NCBI GenBank assembly: GCA_011109175.1
Contig: RDEW01000001.1
Location: 651,862 to 715,861 of the forward strand
Length of the DNA stretch: 64,000 nt
Direction: 5' to 3'
From: Dicyema japonicum
Lineage: Eukaryota > Dicyemida > Rhombozoa > Dicyemidae
Shown here: positions 35,187-47,330 of the stretch, one piece after another
Numbering within the stretch: the stretch's first letter is position 1
Layout: every line of letters starts with the position of its first letter
Translations under genes and position numbers: made by a program
Notes under the pieces: model-generated
Told to the model about the DNA's origin: nothing
Database searches by the model: none
What the model saw: the letters and a program-made list of their open reading frames with translations, nothing else

Positions 35187-37217
35187 TCATAAATCATTCA
35201 TTAACAATTTTATAGACTTTACCAATTTATCTGGATTACTGATTTTAACGACACACATTGACTCAACCACCAATCCAGAATCTTCAAATCTTCCAAATCT
35301 AAATGTCAGATGTTCTGGATCAGTCGATTTCGTGGATATCCTCACTATTTCGGTCAGTCCCTTCGATCTATACAACTGACAATCTCCCCCGTCCATCCTC
35401 TTGTGAAAATTTATACATTGATTAGTCAAAAACACGAAACTACATAAAGTGGTTACGAAACATCAAACATGTTGATCTCTTCATCAGTGCTAGTTAATTC
35501 CCGACAGTCAAAACAGAATCTGTGATCGGGATTTGACATGAGGGATTCCATCGAACAGATGGGTTCAGAAGTAACACCAAGACTTTCACTGAAGGAAGAA
35601 TACTGAGATTTTATGAATGAAAAAAAGGGTGACTTTTTCGACTTGTCGTATGTCTTTTTAACTGTGGATTTAATTTCGTCGAACAGTTTGGTCCCCTGTT
35701 ACCGTAAAACATGTAAAGTGACCTTTTCAATAGTTTCTGATAAAAATTTGGAAGTTTGCGAGTCCATACTTGCGCAGTAAGAACAAAATCTAGGGTTATG
35801 GTTCTCTAGTAAGTTCGGTTCCTCAAAAAAACAATCGTGAATCCCTGAAATAATTGATAACAAACCTCGGTACCCTTCAATCAAGTAACTGACACGTGGA
35901 TACTTCATATTCAACATTTGAGATAAAATTGGGTATATTGTGGTGGAAATAAGCTTAGATACCAAAACTGGATCATCACACGTGTAGCCTATTAGACATA
36001 TATGGTCTTGCCCTGAAGTGACCTTAATAAATAACCCTTCTTGCACGTGGTCCTGAACTTGTTCAAGGCCTGGTTAAGCTCGTCCATTATTGATGAAGGT
36101 TCATCAAGGAACTGAAGGATTAAGAATATAGCTCAACTGCTTCACTGTCCACATGAAATGACCCGACATTATGACCTTTTTCAAAATCCTCAGTAGTCCT
36201 ACAGTCGATGAAAAAGAACTTTATCCGCTTTCTGACTGATTCGTCCCGATGATAAGACAGAATATCCCTTACTGATATGGGAATGCATAAGGAAGACACA
36301 GATATATCTCCAAAGTGAGGACTGCAAGTCCCTCCGTGGAAAATATGAGCGTAAACGTCGCGGAATGTACTTGGGGTACGATTAAGGAAGTAGTTGGCGA
36401 ACATAATACAGTCATTAACGTCCTCTTCTTGCATGGACTGTGGATATCGACTTATAAATTCTGTAATTTATGTGAAAATTCAACCATGTGCGTTTTCGTC
36501 AGTTAATTCTGTCAGTTTCTCCCTATTTAAGTGAATTGTATAGTAAACCCCACGCTGGTCAACAGTGCATAAGCAATGAAGATGATAAGGAATGGATCTG
36601 GTTGGGAGAACACGTGGGACCAAATATTTGCAGTGACAGAATCGCTACAGACGCCTGCGAAGGCTGTGGAAAGCCAACAGGAAGCGATGTTCTCAATTGA
36701 TACTCTTTTTGACTCCAAATTAAAGGAAAGCTGAGGATCATGGTAAATTATCAGGAGTCTGAATAAATTTGAGAGGGATTTTCTGCTGTCAGCCCTAAAA
36801 GTAGAAAAAAAAACAAAACTCAGGGATGAAGTGGTTACAAAAGGACAGGAAGCACCATTGAAGGTCCTCCAGGTCGTGTATGGCACCTTCCTGTCTGAGA
36901 ATGTAGGCGATTTTTGGTAATCTGCGTTCAGAAGAGTAGGCTTCATTTTTGGCAGAACAGTAGAATTCGATAGTGGAAACAAGGAAGCTGTGGATTAGCT
37001 GAATGGAAGAGGTTGGGACTGCTTTCGAGTCCAAAACTGATTGGACGTCCTGTGAGAGATTCCCACTGTCTGATTGTGAACGACTTATTTCAGTATCTTT
37101 TGAGTCGATTAATTGAGACAGATCACTGAGTAGAAAAGCCTAAAGTGTCAAAAGATTTGTTACTTTCCAAGAAGCTGAACGAAGTTTGTCATGACAAGTT
37201 TCCTCTGTCTTGCTCAT
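35187..37217 (-). CDS. TBC1D23: TBC1D23-type TBC domain protein (9 exons)
   Basis: Adaptor at the trans-Golgi that captures endosome-derived vesicles with golgins and the WASH complex (family knowledge). Exons: 37217-37164, 37139-36820, 36794-36549, 36522-36485, 36460-36138, 36111-36036, 36012-35723, 35695-35469, 35439-35187. Introns 24, 25, 26, 24, 26, 23, 27 and 29 nt. The joined frame is 1827 nt, 608 residues (human about 690). TBC domain near residues 50-215 (IEFYCSAKNEAY, LLIIYHDPQLSF, WSHVFSQPDPFLIIFIAYAL). Rhodanese-like near 300-390 (KFFFIDCRTTEDFEKGH, DHICLIGY) without an active-site Cys, as in the family. The C-terminal domain at 525-608 has LTEIVRISTKSTDPEHLTFR. Odd: the linker carries two CxxC motifs, RFCSYC and RFCFDC. 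Intron 8 could be 17 nt with the same frame. Confidence 0.92.
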
Positions 37218-37384
37218 TTAAATTTAAATTATCAACAAATAATATTTCAATTAATTTTTATATTTTTTATTAAAATGACGTATTATTACGTATTATTAAA
37301 TTGACTTAATTTTCGATTACTAATATGTTGTTATTATTACTAATATCGTTCTCGCTAAGGTATCAGCGTCACTCACTTTGTTAG

Positions 37385-37445
37385 ATGGTTTACTCCTTTC
37401 TTGGTGTTCCTTTTTCGGGTTTATTAAATAAAATAAAACAAATAA
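37385..37445 (+). mobile_element. LINE-B 3' tail only
   Basis: GGTTTACTCCTTTCTTGGTG, TTCGGGTTTATTAAATAAAA: the last 60 bp of LINE-B, a severely 5'-truncated copy. Confidence 0.75.
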
Positions 37446-37539
37446 TAGGTATCAGCGTTACTTTAATTTTACTTGCCAGGACCGTCTCAAAACTTTTAAT
37501 ATTAAGGAAGTGTCTATTGATGGAGATGGTCAAACTTTA

Positions 37540-39095
37540 CATGGTTGTTTAGCACGGCAATAGGCTGACGATATTGATTTTGTTTGCCAAGACTCAAATA
37601 AACTTCTACCTGTAGTTGTTTCTGAAGACGTGCATACGAAGAGAAGTCAACCAAAAGGGCGAATCCTAAAATTAAGAAACTAGTTGGAGATGTTCTTACT
37701 ACATTATTAATACAAAAATATCGTGTGCATTTTGTCTTGTGGCTATAGTTCTCTCTTATGGATAAAGAAAGAAGAATCCACGAACAAATAAAGTGTGAAG
37801 AGAAAGTTTCCAAGATCGAAAAACACAACACACATACCCAAGAGACTGGATCTGATATGATCTTCGTGCGGTTGGCAATGCACGCAAGTATGGACTTTTC
37901 TTCCTCCAGGACAAGAAAATATATCCTCAGAACTGTAAAAATATAGCCCAGCAGAACTTGCAGAGAAACTCTCGAGATTGTTGAATAATATGATAGCTAA
38001 CTTTCAGAGTTTAGAAAAGGGGTATTAACACCAGTCCAGGAAGAAAATAAACCCACCGGTCCTGTTGCAAACGTGTGTCTTGTCATCCTTTTAAATACCC
38101 TGCAAAAGATCCTTGCCTTGATCTTACCAAAGCTTTCGACACTGTCCGTCAAGGACAACTCATTAAAGTGCTGGAAAGTTTCCTGGACTCAGTCACCTTA
38201 ATACGGAACCTCATCAAACAATGTTACGAGTGCGTATTGGAAAATGTATGTCGCAAGAAATCATAACAAAGGTGGGCACACCTCAAGAAGACTCCCTCTT
38301 TACAGTAAACCTTGAATCTGCTCTAAGAAATCTCCGGAGTTATTACATCGACGATATTATGGAAATTGTTTACGACAATGATGTCAACTTTTTCTTAAGT
38401 AACACAGATGCACTTATACGTTTTCTGGGGGTAGCACCAACCGGCTGGCTAAAAACGCTTTGAAGACAGATATCGTCAAGATCAAGCGGACGCAGTACCG
38501 AGAACTGGAGGAAGACCATAAAACTTGGCTCGCTTCTTTGGGACTCAGAGACATTGCCAGGAGAAAATTGTTATCTACGGTGACTTGCAAAAGCTTTTGA
38601 AAGAGTGGATCCTAAGGCTTACAGTCTGGAAATCACTACGACTCAGATTGTGGAGACTTTCGTGAAACCTATCCTTACGTACAACTCTGGAACATAAGGA
38701 ATCTCGAAAACCGACGGACAAAAAGTTGACTCCTTTCATATGATTCAACTTTGGTCTCTCTTGGGATTGAAGTGACCAATGCGTGTAAGGAGTGAAACAA
38801 TATTATTATTATTAAGGAGTGAAACATTGTACAAAAGATGCTCCTCTGAACCTCTGAGCACCCTGATCGTGAAGATGTGCTGGAAACTGTTTGGTCCCAT
38901 TGTAAGAATGGAACGAGATACGCCAGCGAACATCATCATGGAAGAATTCTTTGAAAGTCCTTAATGGAGATTTGAAAGCAGTAAACAGGGCACTAAAAAA
39001 CGGAAAAGACTCAGCATTATGCGGAGTCTGGCATCGAATAGGAGAAGATGGGAGAAACTAAAATCGAGGATCATTCAAACGTGTCACGAATGGAA
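37540..39095 (+). mobile_element. LINE-A relic
   Basis: Fragments in order: ADDIDFVCQDSNKLL (37560), then from 38040 LTKAFDTVRQGQL, KVGTPQEDSLF, LESALRNLRSYY, VYDNDVNF (the catalytic YADD has become YDND), later CWKLFGPIVRME, and SLASNRRRWEKLKSRI at the end. The order (palm box before fingers) means at least two copies are stitched together. Inactive. Confidence 0.75.
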
Positions 39096-41700
39096 TATGT
39101 ATGTTGTTGCTTATTATTATTAGTAAAGCACTTTCACGAAAGCCATAAAGTAACCTCGCATGTGCAACACTCATAAAACAATATTTATAGTTAATCTTTT
39201 CCATCTTCCTCTGTCGAATGCTAGTGATCTCAATTCGTCCAGGTCGTTCCCCGTCTTTAGATTTTTTCACACAATTTAGATCTTTGTTTAAGGCTGTCGG
39301 AAGTGTCAATCTAGGTCGTCCGCGGAAGGGTTTGTCGCAACTGTCAAAGTAATCTTCCATCGCTTTGTTAGCGGGTGCGTCCGGGTTCATTCTTAATACA
39401 TGCCCAAATAGCCTCCACTGGGCATCTATCACATCCTTGCTGATGTACGAACACATACACTTGTTGTAGATACCAGTGGTTGATATTCTACGTGGCCACT
39501 CCATTCCGAGTAAGCTTCTTAGTTGCCTTCTATGGAACGAATCCAGTTTCAATAGTTTGTTGAAGGAACCTCCCCAGGTCCCAGCGTTGTAAAGCCTGCA
39601 TCTGATGTCAATTCCAAGTCCTTTGGCTCTTAACCATCCTTTCCTCAGTTTAGCCATTGCTGCATTTGCCAGTGTTTTCCTCCTTAGTACATCTTCAGCG
39701 TCTTCTAGTAGAGATCCCAAGCTTATTATTACATCTCCATCTTTTATGAGTAATATCGTCTTCCTTAATTTCAGTTTTGTTTACATTTACGCTGAGAAAC
39801 CATTTCTCAAGCACCGCAGGTGCATTTTCTAGTAGGTGTTGGAGTGTGGTCGCGTCCCGTGATACGAAATCCACATCATCCGCATAAGATGTCTCTTCTA
39901 TGTCTCCTATATAGCATTTACGGAGGTCGCGGAGTGGAGATTTAAGGTATATGGTGAATAGTAAAGGGGAGAAGAAATCACCCTGGGGTGTCCCAATCGA
40001 TGTTATGAAACTGCGGGAAGTTGCTCTTTCTGTCCTCACAGATAGTCTTGTGTTTGCAAGTAGTAGTCCGATTATCCTAACCGACGATTTGTCCAATATT
40101 TCCTCAAGTACATTCATCAGTTTCTGTCTGTTTATTGAGCTCTAGAGTTGCGCTCTTGAATCTTTGGTGCGTTGCACAGCGCCATCTATGGCTCCATACA
40201 ATGTCCGCCGTAGACCTCCCTTCTCGGAACCCACTTTGACTTGCTGGTGGGTATAGATTCGCCACACCCTTTATCCGGCTCAGTGCAATGTTTGCCAGCA
40301 CCTTGCGTATCGAGTTCAGAAGTATTATCGGGCGGAGATGTTCGACTGGTCCTTTTGCTTTGTTCGGTATTTGTATGGGAATTAATAATCCATTTCCTAG
40401 ATCGGTATTAGTTTCCACTTCTTCCACTGTGATTGGATTCTTAAGTGTCCTCGGTTCTCCCTGGAAAATTTTCTGTATTCAACAATATTTCAAAGTGTCG
40501 TGCAATCAATTCTGCTTTTTCTTTTGGGTTGCCCACGAATTTTCCTTCTTTGTCTGTGATGTGGAGGACGTTTTGTCCTTTCTTTGTCCACAGCAGCCGC
40601 AAACATCCTTGAATTGTCCTCTAGGCATTCCACATCTTTTAATATGGATGTAATAATTTATCGTGAGTGTTGTCTATTCATCTTTTTGATTTTCCATTTT
40701 AGTTCCCTATGTTGGGTTTTAAGCTCTTTTTAATACTCTCGTCTGACGTGTTTGCTGCTTTTAGCCGTAGCTCTCTGCAATTCTTTGCCATATCTGGCAC
40801 GTTCGAATCAAATTTAGAGGCGTGATATCTCGAACTCCAAGGCAAATATCGGCCGACTTGGAGATTGCCTGCTTTGTTTGATCCCACAGAGTTCGTATTG
40901 ATGATTCCGGTGCGGTTTTCTCCATGAGAGTCACGATTTGTTTTTGATATTTAGCCCTACAGGTGGGCTCTAACCACAATTTTTCTGTCTGAAAGTATAT
41001 ATTGGGCCTTTGTCTCGCCTTCTTGCGTTTTCAATATATTTTTTCCCAGTCAAGTGCTTTTTTACAGACAATTCTGCAATAACGATCCTATGGTCGCTGT
41101 CAGTTGTTGTCCCCTGGTAGGAACGTGCATCATTTAGCAGGTGTTCATCAGACTTTTGGCAGATAATGTAGTCGATTTGATTATATATATTCACAGACTC
41201 CCCGTCAGATTTTTTTGTTTGTCCGTGCCATGTCGTCTTGTGGCAAGCTGAGTGCGTGAAGGCCGTTAGTTTCGCAGAAGTTTACCAGATGCATTTCCCT
41301 TCCGCGCCCGTGTCTTCCAATAGAGGATTCTTTGGGTCCCATTCGCATTCCGGCCTTTGCATTCATATCTCCCGCAACAAAGACAAGAGACGAGGAAGCA
41401 TTATTAGAGTATGTTCTTGATAGTTCTGAGTAGAATTCTCGATCTCACCGGGGTTCTTGATTACTCGTCCGCAGTGTGGTGCATAGACATTTATGACAGC
41501 TAATAGACTCTTTTGCATTCATATCTCCCGCAACAAAGACAAGAGACGAGGAAGCATTATTAGAGTATGTTCTTGATAGTTCTGAGTAGAATTCTCGATC
41601 TCACCGGGGTTCTTGATTACTCGTCCGCAGTGTGGTGCATAGACATTTATGACAGCTAATAGACTCTTGGACGGGCTTAGTAAGTTATTATAAAGAAAAA
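39096..41700 (-). mobile_element. LINE-A, nearly full length (endonuclease and RT)
   Basis: Minus strand from 41700: AP-endonuclease (LLAVINVYAPHCGRV, IDYIICQKS, TDSDHRIVIAEL), linker, then RT (VEHLRPIILLNSIRK, SGFREGRSTADIVW, GTPQGDFFSPLLFTIYL, SYADDVDFVS, EKWFLSVNVNKTE, GSLLEDAEDVLRR, NAGTWG, QWRLFGHVLRMNP, FRGRPRLTLPTALNKDLN). The tail is TATGGCTTTCGTGAAAGTGCTTTACTAATAATAATAA. Broken by several frameshifts and by a direct repeat (41357-41512 with 41513-41668). It is the only copy here showing that LINE-A carries an APE domain. Confidence 0.9.
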
Positions 41701-42290
41701 GCACTGTAAATTAAGTGATGGGGAAGTAATATGAAACGGTAGGGCATGTCAACCGACTTCTACCCCGACAGTCTCCCCAAAAAAATCCGTAAACACAGGG
41801 TCATCTCTGAAGATATGTGCCAGATACTTTAGTGCGATTTTTGAAATCTCGAATAAGATTTTCGATAGTTCCGCCAACCTTGCACATTTTTCCTTCCAAC
41901 CATGGGGGAATTGGCATACGAGGACTTTTCCCGTAAGCAAGCTTTAGAGCAAAATTTCGCGTTTTCTCAAATTTCTTGAGGATAGAGTCTATCTTTTTCA
42001 AATCGTACCATCCTTCTAAACCGTATAACATTGCAGGCAGTATTGCAGTGTTGAAGACATAAACAAAGCTTTAATTTTTTAACGCAGTAAAAAGCGTTTC
42101 GTTCAGTAGTTGTTCCATGTCTCATCGCGTCCATTTTCGATTTTCGTCTCTTGTAGACAGCCAATAGATATTTTGTATTTCTCGAGATCATCACAAAGTA
42201 CTTTCCTTGTCCAACCTTTCGATATTCCACGTACGTTAACGTCATTAGCCTGAGTTCTCGATTGTATAAGTGTTTTTCAGACATTTTTCT
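41700..42290 (-). mobile_element. LINE-C C-terminal fragment
   Basis: Minus frames read VYKRRKSKMDAMRHGTT, MLYGLEGWYDLKKIDSILKK, FALKLAYGKSP and PPWLEGKMCKVGG. The GLEGWY motif matches LINE-C at 46.7-47.2 kb (ALFYGLEGWYY). It abuts the LINE-A 5' end. Confidence 0.6.
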
Positions 42291-42394
42291 TAACTGTTAT
42301 CTAATTAAGAAACAAGACACGTCACCACCTCACCAAAAAATATTATTATTAAAGTTGGTTATTATTATTGCTTCCAGTAAACTCTTAGACTAAG

Positions 42395-42780
42395 GAACAA
42401 TTTTCATTGAATTTGGCAATTCTCTTCTCCACGTTCTCCCTCCAAAAGATTTGTTTTGCTTCTTTGTCATATTCTCATATGCGCATTGTGCAGCATAAGT
42501 AATGTCAGTAATTCAAGTCCGTTGGCGGAGATGATGACAAGTAATTTGATATCAATGCATTTAAAATAGACATCCTTTTTAAGCAACTTATATGGAATCT
42601 TTTGTGTAGGTTTCCTTCCATCTCGGGGAACTGATTTAACTCTCAATTTGAACATAAAATTCTTCTTTGCATCTTTCATACATGGAAATTTCTGTAAGCT
42701 GTTCTCTGAGCTAATAAACAATATATAAATAAAAATATTAAATTTAAATAAAACATTAAATAAATTATTTAATTTACCAT
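42395..42780 (-). pseudogene. unassigned coding-like region divergent from THOC3
   Basis: Minus strand: LREQLTEISMYERCKEEFY, a 23-nt GT-AG intron (gttcaaa...atcag), then FPEMEGNLHKRFHISCLKRM, NALISNYLSSSPPTDLNY and a TGA. The same frame then continues through a second TGA into EYDKEAKQIFWREN...CSLV before TAA. This may be a small gene ending at the first TGA, a pseudogene, or a gene whose last intron I cannot place. Not recognised. Its 5' side faces the THOC3 start, so the two could share a promoter. Confidence 0.3.
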
Positions 42781-42782
42781 TA

Positions 42783-43821
42783 ATGGTGGATAAACTCAGC
42801 GATAACTTTCGTGATAAACTGAAACTGCTCTTCACTGTCAATGCAAATAAGAACCCTCACACTCAACCAGGGAGAATCTATACCCTTGTTTGGAGTCCCA
42901 ATGGGGATTCTATTGCCTTCAACTCATCAGACAAGTCAATTGTGATCGCCAAAGTGGAACAAAACAAAATCGTAGCCTTATTGCTTAATTAGAGACCACC
43001 TCAAAAGTTCTCGCTGGACATACTGACGAGGTCATTCAACTACAATTTTGCCCAGTCAACGACCAAGTGATCCTATCTGCCTCATACGACAAGAGTATTA
43101 GATTGTGGGACCTCAAGACAGCCTCGGTCTTAGCCAAGGTCAAAGGTTGATACTTTAACTAATTTTAGTGGACTGCAGTCACTTCGACTGGTCCTTGGAT
43201 GCGAAAGAGATCGCTGCAGTAGGCAGAGATTCCGTGATTTATTTTCTTGACGGAAAAAACCTTAAAATCCTAAAGAAAATGCCTTTAAAAATGGACATTA
43301 AGGGAATAAAATGGGGGACCGATCAGTCTCTTATATACATTATAACTGGTGAAAGTTCTATCCTCATTATAAGGTATTATCAGTGTATAATGTCAGTCAC
43401 CTTCAACAGAAGGTTATTCTTACTCTGAATGCCCACACAGCGAGTTGTCAGTGCTTGGAATTCGATAGAACAGGAAGATTCTTTGCTGTGGGTAGTTCAG
43501 ATGCCACTGTGAGTGTGTGGACTACAAAGGAACACATATGCTTGTACAGTCAGTTGCGATTAGATTGGCCTGTCCGTTCTTTGGGGTTCAGTTTTGATGG
43601 TAATGTGTTGGCGGCTAGTTCTGAGGAGGACTCTAATATTGATGTCTCAATGACATGTAATGGTTTTGGTTGTGTTTATTTAAGGAACTTGTCTGTTTTT
43701 GATTGCTTCCAAGCATTGCCAGTTGTTAGAGTGGAGTCCTTGTTCCTATATGCTGTGTTGTGTATGTGAAGATGTCGATAAGAATGTTAGTACTATTAAA
43801 CTTTATGGGAAAGCCGATTAG
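42783..43821 (+). CDS. THOC3: THO complex subunit 3, WD40 protein (5 exons)
   Basis: Beta-propeller subunit (TEX1) of THO/TREX, coupling transcription and splicing to mRNA export in the nucleus. Exons 42783-42971, 42995-43145, 43169-43373, 43397-43662, 43685-43821; introns 23, 23, 23 and 22 nt. The joined frame is 948 nt, 315 residues (human 351). WD repeats are visible throughout: GRIYTLVWSPNGDSIAFNSS, AGHTDEVIQLQFCPVNDQVI with IRLWDLKT, FDWSLDAKEIAAVGRD, NAHTASCQCLEFDRTGRFFA. The most diagnostic block is RLDWPVRSLGFSFDGNVLAA (human RLDWPVRTLSFSHDGKMLAS). The C-terminus CCVCEDVDKNVSTIKLYG aligns with FACDDKDG...TVKLFG. The N-terminus is about 35 residues shorter than human. Confidence 0.92.
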
Positions 43822-45670
43822 TTTGACTTTTTGTCAATTTGTATTCTTTTTTATTTCTTTTTATTAAGACTATGGTCATCAGAGATATCAATCTTAGACA
43901 TCACAAATTAGATCATTGGTTCCAACAAAGATGATTGGCCGCATTTCTATACAAATCGAGTTTAGAATTAAAAGATAATAACAACTATTTGTGCCCTCAG
44001 AATTTTTCCTGACGAATTGAAGGTAATGAATAAGACTTCTTTTTTAATACGTTTGATACACTGGATGTCCCTTGAATTTGATTCTCCTCATTATTGACTT
44101 GGCTATAAAGATACGACCATGAAAGTAAATAGTTAACTCTGTTATCCCTATACACCCTTATATTGATGTCCCCAGCTTAACATTGTCAATTTTATTTGAA
44201 TGATTCAATAAATTAATATACAAACAAACAAAAATAGTACTGCGTTGATTGAAAAATTAAAATATTCCTGTTGGTGAGGAAAGAAATGGTGACACTTGTT
44301 ATTGGAACCATCAATGTGATCAAGAAATCAGCAATCCAAGAGATGCACTGTAAGTACAAAAATAACTATGGAATTCCGACATCACATTAACCTATATGAT
44401 GAGTAAGAAGTAAAATAATTTGAGTATCTGCGAAAAGGGGGACATCAGAGTGGATTTTACTAAAGAATCCCAAATCTAAACAGTTAAGGGTCACATTAAC
44501 AATGATTTAATAAAAATACTAATAATCACATTACTATGCTTATTATGAAGAGGTTAATTATAGGGTTTCCCCATCAGTAGCCTCACTTTCTACTCATTAA
44601 CATTGGGATAAAGGAAAATATATTTTTTGATAAAATAACATCTTAGAACTCATAATAGGTCGGATTTTAAGCATCCTAAAGACCAAGAGAAAGAGCTGTT
44701 TCAGGATCTTTTACCTCTATTGCTGTGGGGTCATCAGAACCAGAAATTGCATCAATGACTAATATTAAAAAAAATATTATTTCAGAATAAAAATTTAGTG
44801 ACGCTATTTGTCGGGAAACTCTATATTTTACAAGGCAATAATTTTCTCATGTGAGAGATACAAAAAAGGTTTATAAACACTTCTTCAAAAAAATATTAAA
44901 TGAACCTGAGCGCCAATAGTGTATAAAAATTATATAACAACGGAGGAACATTCATAAACCAGGATTAATAAAATCAACAGGCCTACCCACAGAATCGACT
45001 GATAAACCATATTTTCTTGGCAAACGAATTCCAAAAAAAAACCTGAGAAAAGTACGTTATAAAACTTTCAGGTAATAATAACAAAGTTAAGCAAAATCTC
45101 TCATGTTCTGAATATAAACTCATATTGGATTAAATGGATGGTAACATTCACATAAAATTTCTGGATTTCGACATGAATAAAAATTGTTAACTGTTGAAAG
45201 CATTATGACACGTCATACTCACATTGATGACTCTAGTATCTCAAAGAGGTTCAATGTCCTAAATACAACAACTTATTTGAAGACATGAGGTCTTGGTAGG
45301 AACTAATAATATGAATATGTACTCACATGTATCATCGGACTGAACTACAAAGACAGAGGACAGAAACAAACGAATCCTCAAGGAAATTTGGGAAACTAGG
45401 TTTGTCGTATAAAACACGAAAAATAAGAAAATGTTGTCGACAATTACAAAAATAAATAGGATTTTGTAAAGTTAACGATAGAATGCAAAATACTATGCAT
45501 AATCCCAAATTAATATTGATTTGTTTTATTGAAGGAATCTTCCGACCATCATGGACTTTAATCAAAAGACTATATTCTTTATCCAAAATCAGGAAATAAT
45601 TGAAGGTAACTCTATAAAATTGGTGGAAACCTTTTGGACATCTTCTACACTTTAACATTACAATCCCGAC
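43822..45670. other. unassigned, possible weak exons on minus strand
   Basis: Mostly AT-rich. Minus-strand pieces such as LKCRRCPKGFHQFYR (within a 108-codon frame, 45658-45332), GIRLPRKYGLSVDSVGRPVD (about 44960-45030) and VIDAISGSDDPTAIE (about 44720-44765) look coding. I could not chain them with consistent introns or recognise a family, so I do not call a gene. Confidence 0.3.
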
Positions 45671-45759
45671 TGACTACATGATAAAAATTACTCTAAAATA
45701 TCGAAACAAATTAAAAATGAATGATTGTACATCCAAAAATAAAAATGAAATTGTTAACC

Positions 45760-46680
45760 CGGAGGAGTTAAATAATCAACGTCACAGTCCATTGATACTC
45801 TCCTTTGTTGTGCTAGATCGGATTTCAGGCCTTGTAAATGAGTTCCTGAACCCAAGTCAAAGTGGAGTCAGACTCGGAAGGTCGAAGGTAAGCTGGCTGT
45901 GTACAATGTGCCAGAAACACAAAGAAGAAATCTCAATCCTTGTAATTGACTTATCTTCTGCTTTCTAGACTATCAACTGCAAGAAGCTAATGCATGTACT
46001 GGAGAGTATTCTAGACGAGGATGCATTACGTATGATCAGATTTTTATTCTCCAACACATCAGTGCTCGTGAGAAATTACAACTCAACAAGATTTAGAACC
46101 GACACCGGCGCACCAAGGGAGACTCGTTATCCCCGGTCCTATTCATAATATACCTGGAGACAGTTCTAAGGAAAAGAACTGTTTCACTAACGTGATGGAA
46201 GTAATTTACGCCGATGATATTGATTTCGTCTGCCTGGATAGGGATACGCTGAAAACTATACTAAAAGTGATCCCTCGAGGCTTGGAGGAATGGACCCTGG
46301 TAGTAAACCCAGACAAAACGGAAAGAACTAGCATATCCCGTTGTACGACGAGAAACAAGGAAAAGTGGAAAACATGCAAAAAAGTTGGATCTCTCCTCAA
46401 TGACTCAAAGGACGTTATTCACAGGAAAGTTTTGGCGACTGATTCTTTCAAAAAATTATCGGCGATCTGGATGCGACAAAAGTACATAGGCACTCGCTTT
46501 CGAATTCGGTTGTACAAATCCTTTATAGAACTAATTCTACTTTATAACGCGGGGTCCTGGGGCCAAATAACTGGAAAACCTCAACTCTCGAAAAAAACAA
46601 CTACGACTTCTGGGAGTCTACTGCCCAAAACAGATGACCAACGACGAGCTCTAAAGAATTACTCAAACAACACAGATCGG
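45760..46680 (+). mobile_element. LINE-A RT fragment
   Basis: LNPSQSGVRLGRSK (fingers), ILVIDLSSAF, TDTGAPRETRY (damaged GTPQGD), IYADDIDFVCLD catalytic box, EEWTLVVNPDKTE, GSLLNDSKDVIHRK, LILLYNAGSWG. It stops abruptly at about 46680 where LINE-C begins. Confidence 0.8.
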
Positions 46681-46683
46681 TAA

Positions 46684-47330
46684 TTGTTTAATGTTATAAT
46701 GACCGGTTTCCCGTCTCCGAGTACACCAAGTACGAGATCTCTGATATACGCAGACGACGTGCTACTGTTTGATGTGTCTAGATTTAACATGATCTCAGAG
46801 AGGAGACTCAATGTGTATATGGAAGAGATAAAAGACTGGTGCGGTCTTCATGAGTTAAAACTGTCAGAAGAAAAATCTAACGTAATGAGATTCTTCGGTC
46901 GAAATGGTCAAGGAAATCAGAAAGACTCCATATGCGGAATCAACATTGTGAGTTCCCTGAAGTATCTCGGAACAACTTTTGAGAAATCTGGGAGTACATT
47001 GTGCGGTTTTAAACTCAATAGAAAGAAAGCCCACTATGCGATATTGTGTATGAGGAAACTGAGACTCGAAATAGATATTTTCTTATTTATTTTTTCACGT
47101 ACGATCATTCCAGCACTCTTTTATGGACTGGAAGGATGGTATTACACTGCATACAAAGAGCGTTCAAGGAGAGCAGGGGATCAAGATTGCCCTGCGCAAA
47201 AAGGCTCGACGAGAAGCTTGATGAAGATGAAAATTTTCTAGCAATGTCGATCAGAAATGAAGCAAAAAAAATTGGAAAACTTCCTAAAAAGAGATGCCAT
47301 CATTGACTCTTATGTTGTAGCACAGACTGA
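46684..47330 (+). mobile_element. LINE-C RT fragment
   Basis: A 185-codon frame: FNVIMTGFPSPSTPS, SLIYADDVLLFDVS, RRLNVYMEEIKDWCG, KLSEEKSNVMRF, VSSLKYLGTTFEKSGS, IPALFYGLEGWYY. Homologous to 10.7-11.4 kb. The 5' end is fused directly to LINE-A. Confidence 0.8.

Noticed and set aside
36527-36982. 151-codon minus frame as a separate membrane protein
   Set aside because: It is a TBC1D23 exon read through its intron and out of frame at its 5' end.
42783-43769. WD40 gene as IFT80 or another ciliary propeller
   Set aside because: The block RLDWPVRSLGFSFDG and the C-terminus fit THOC3 specifically.
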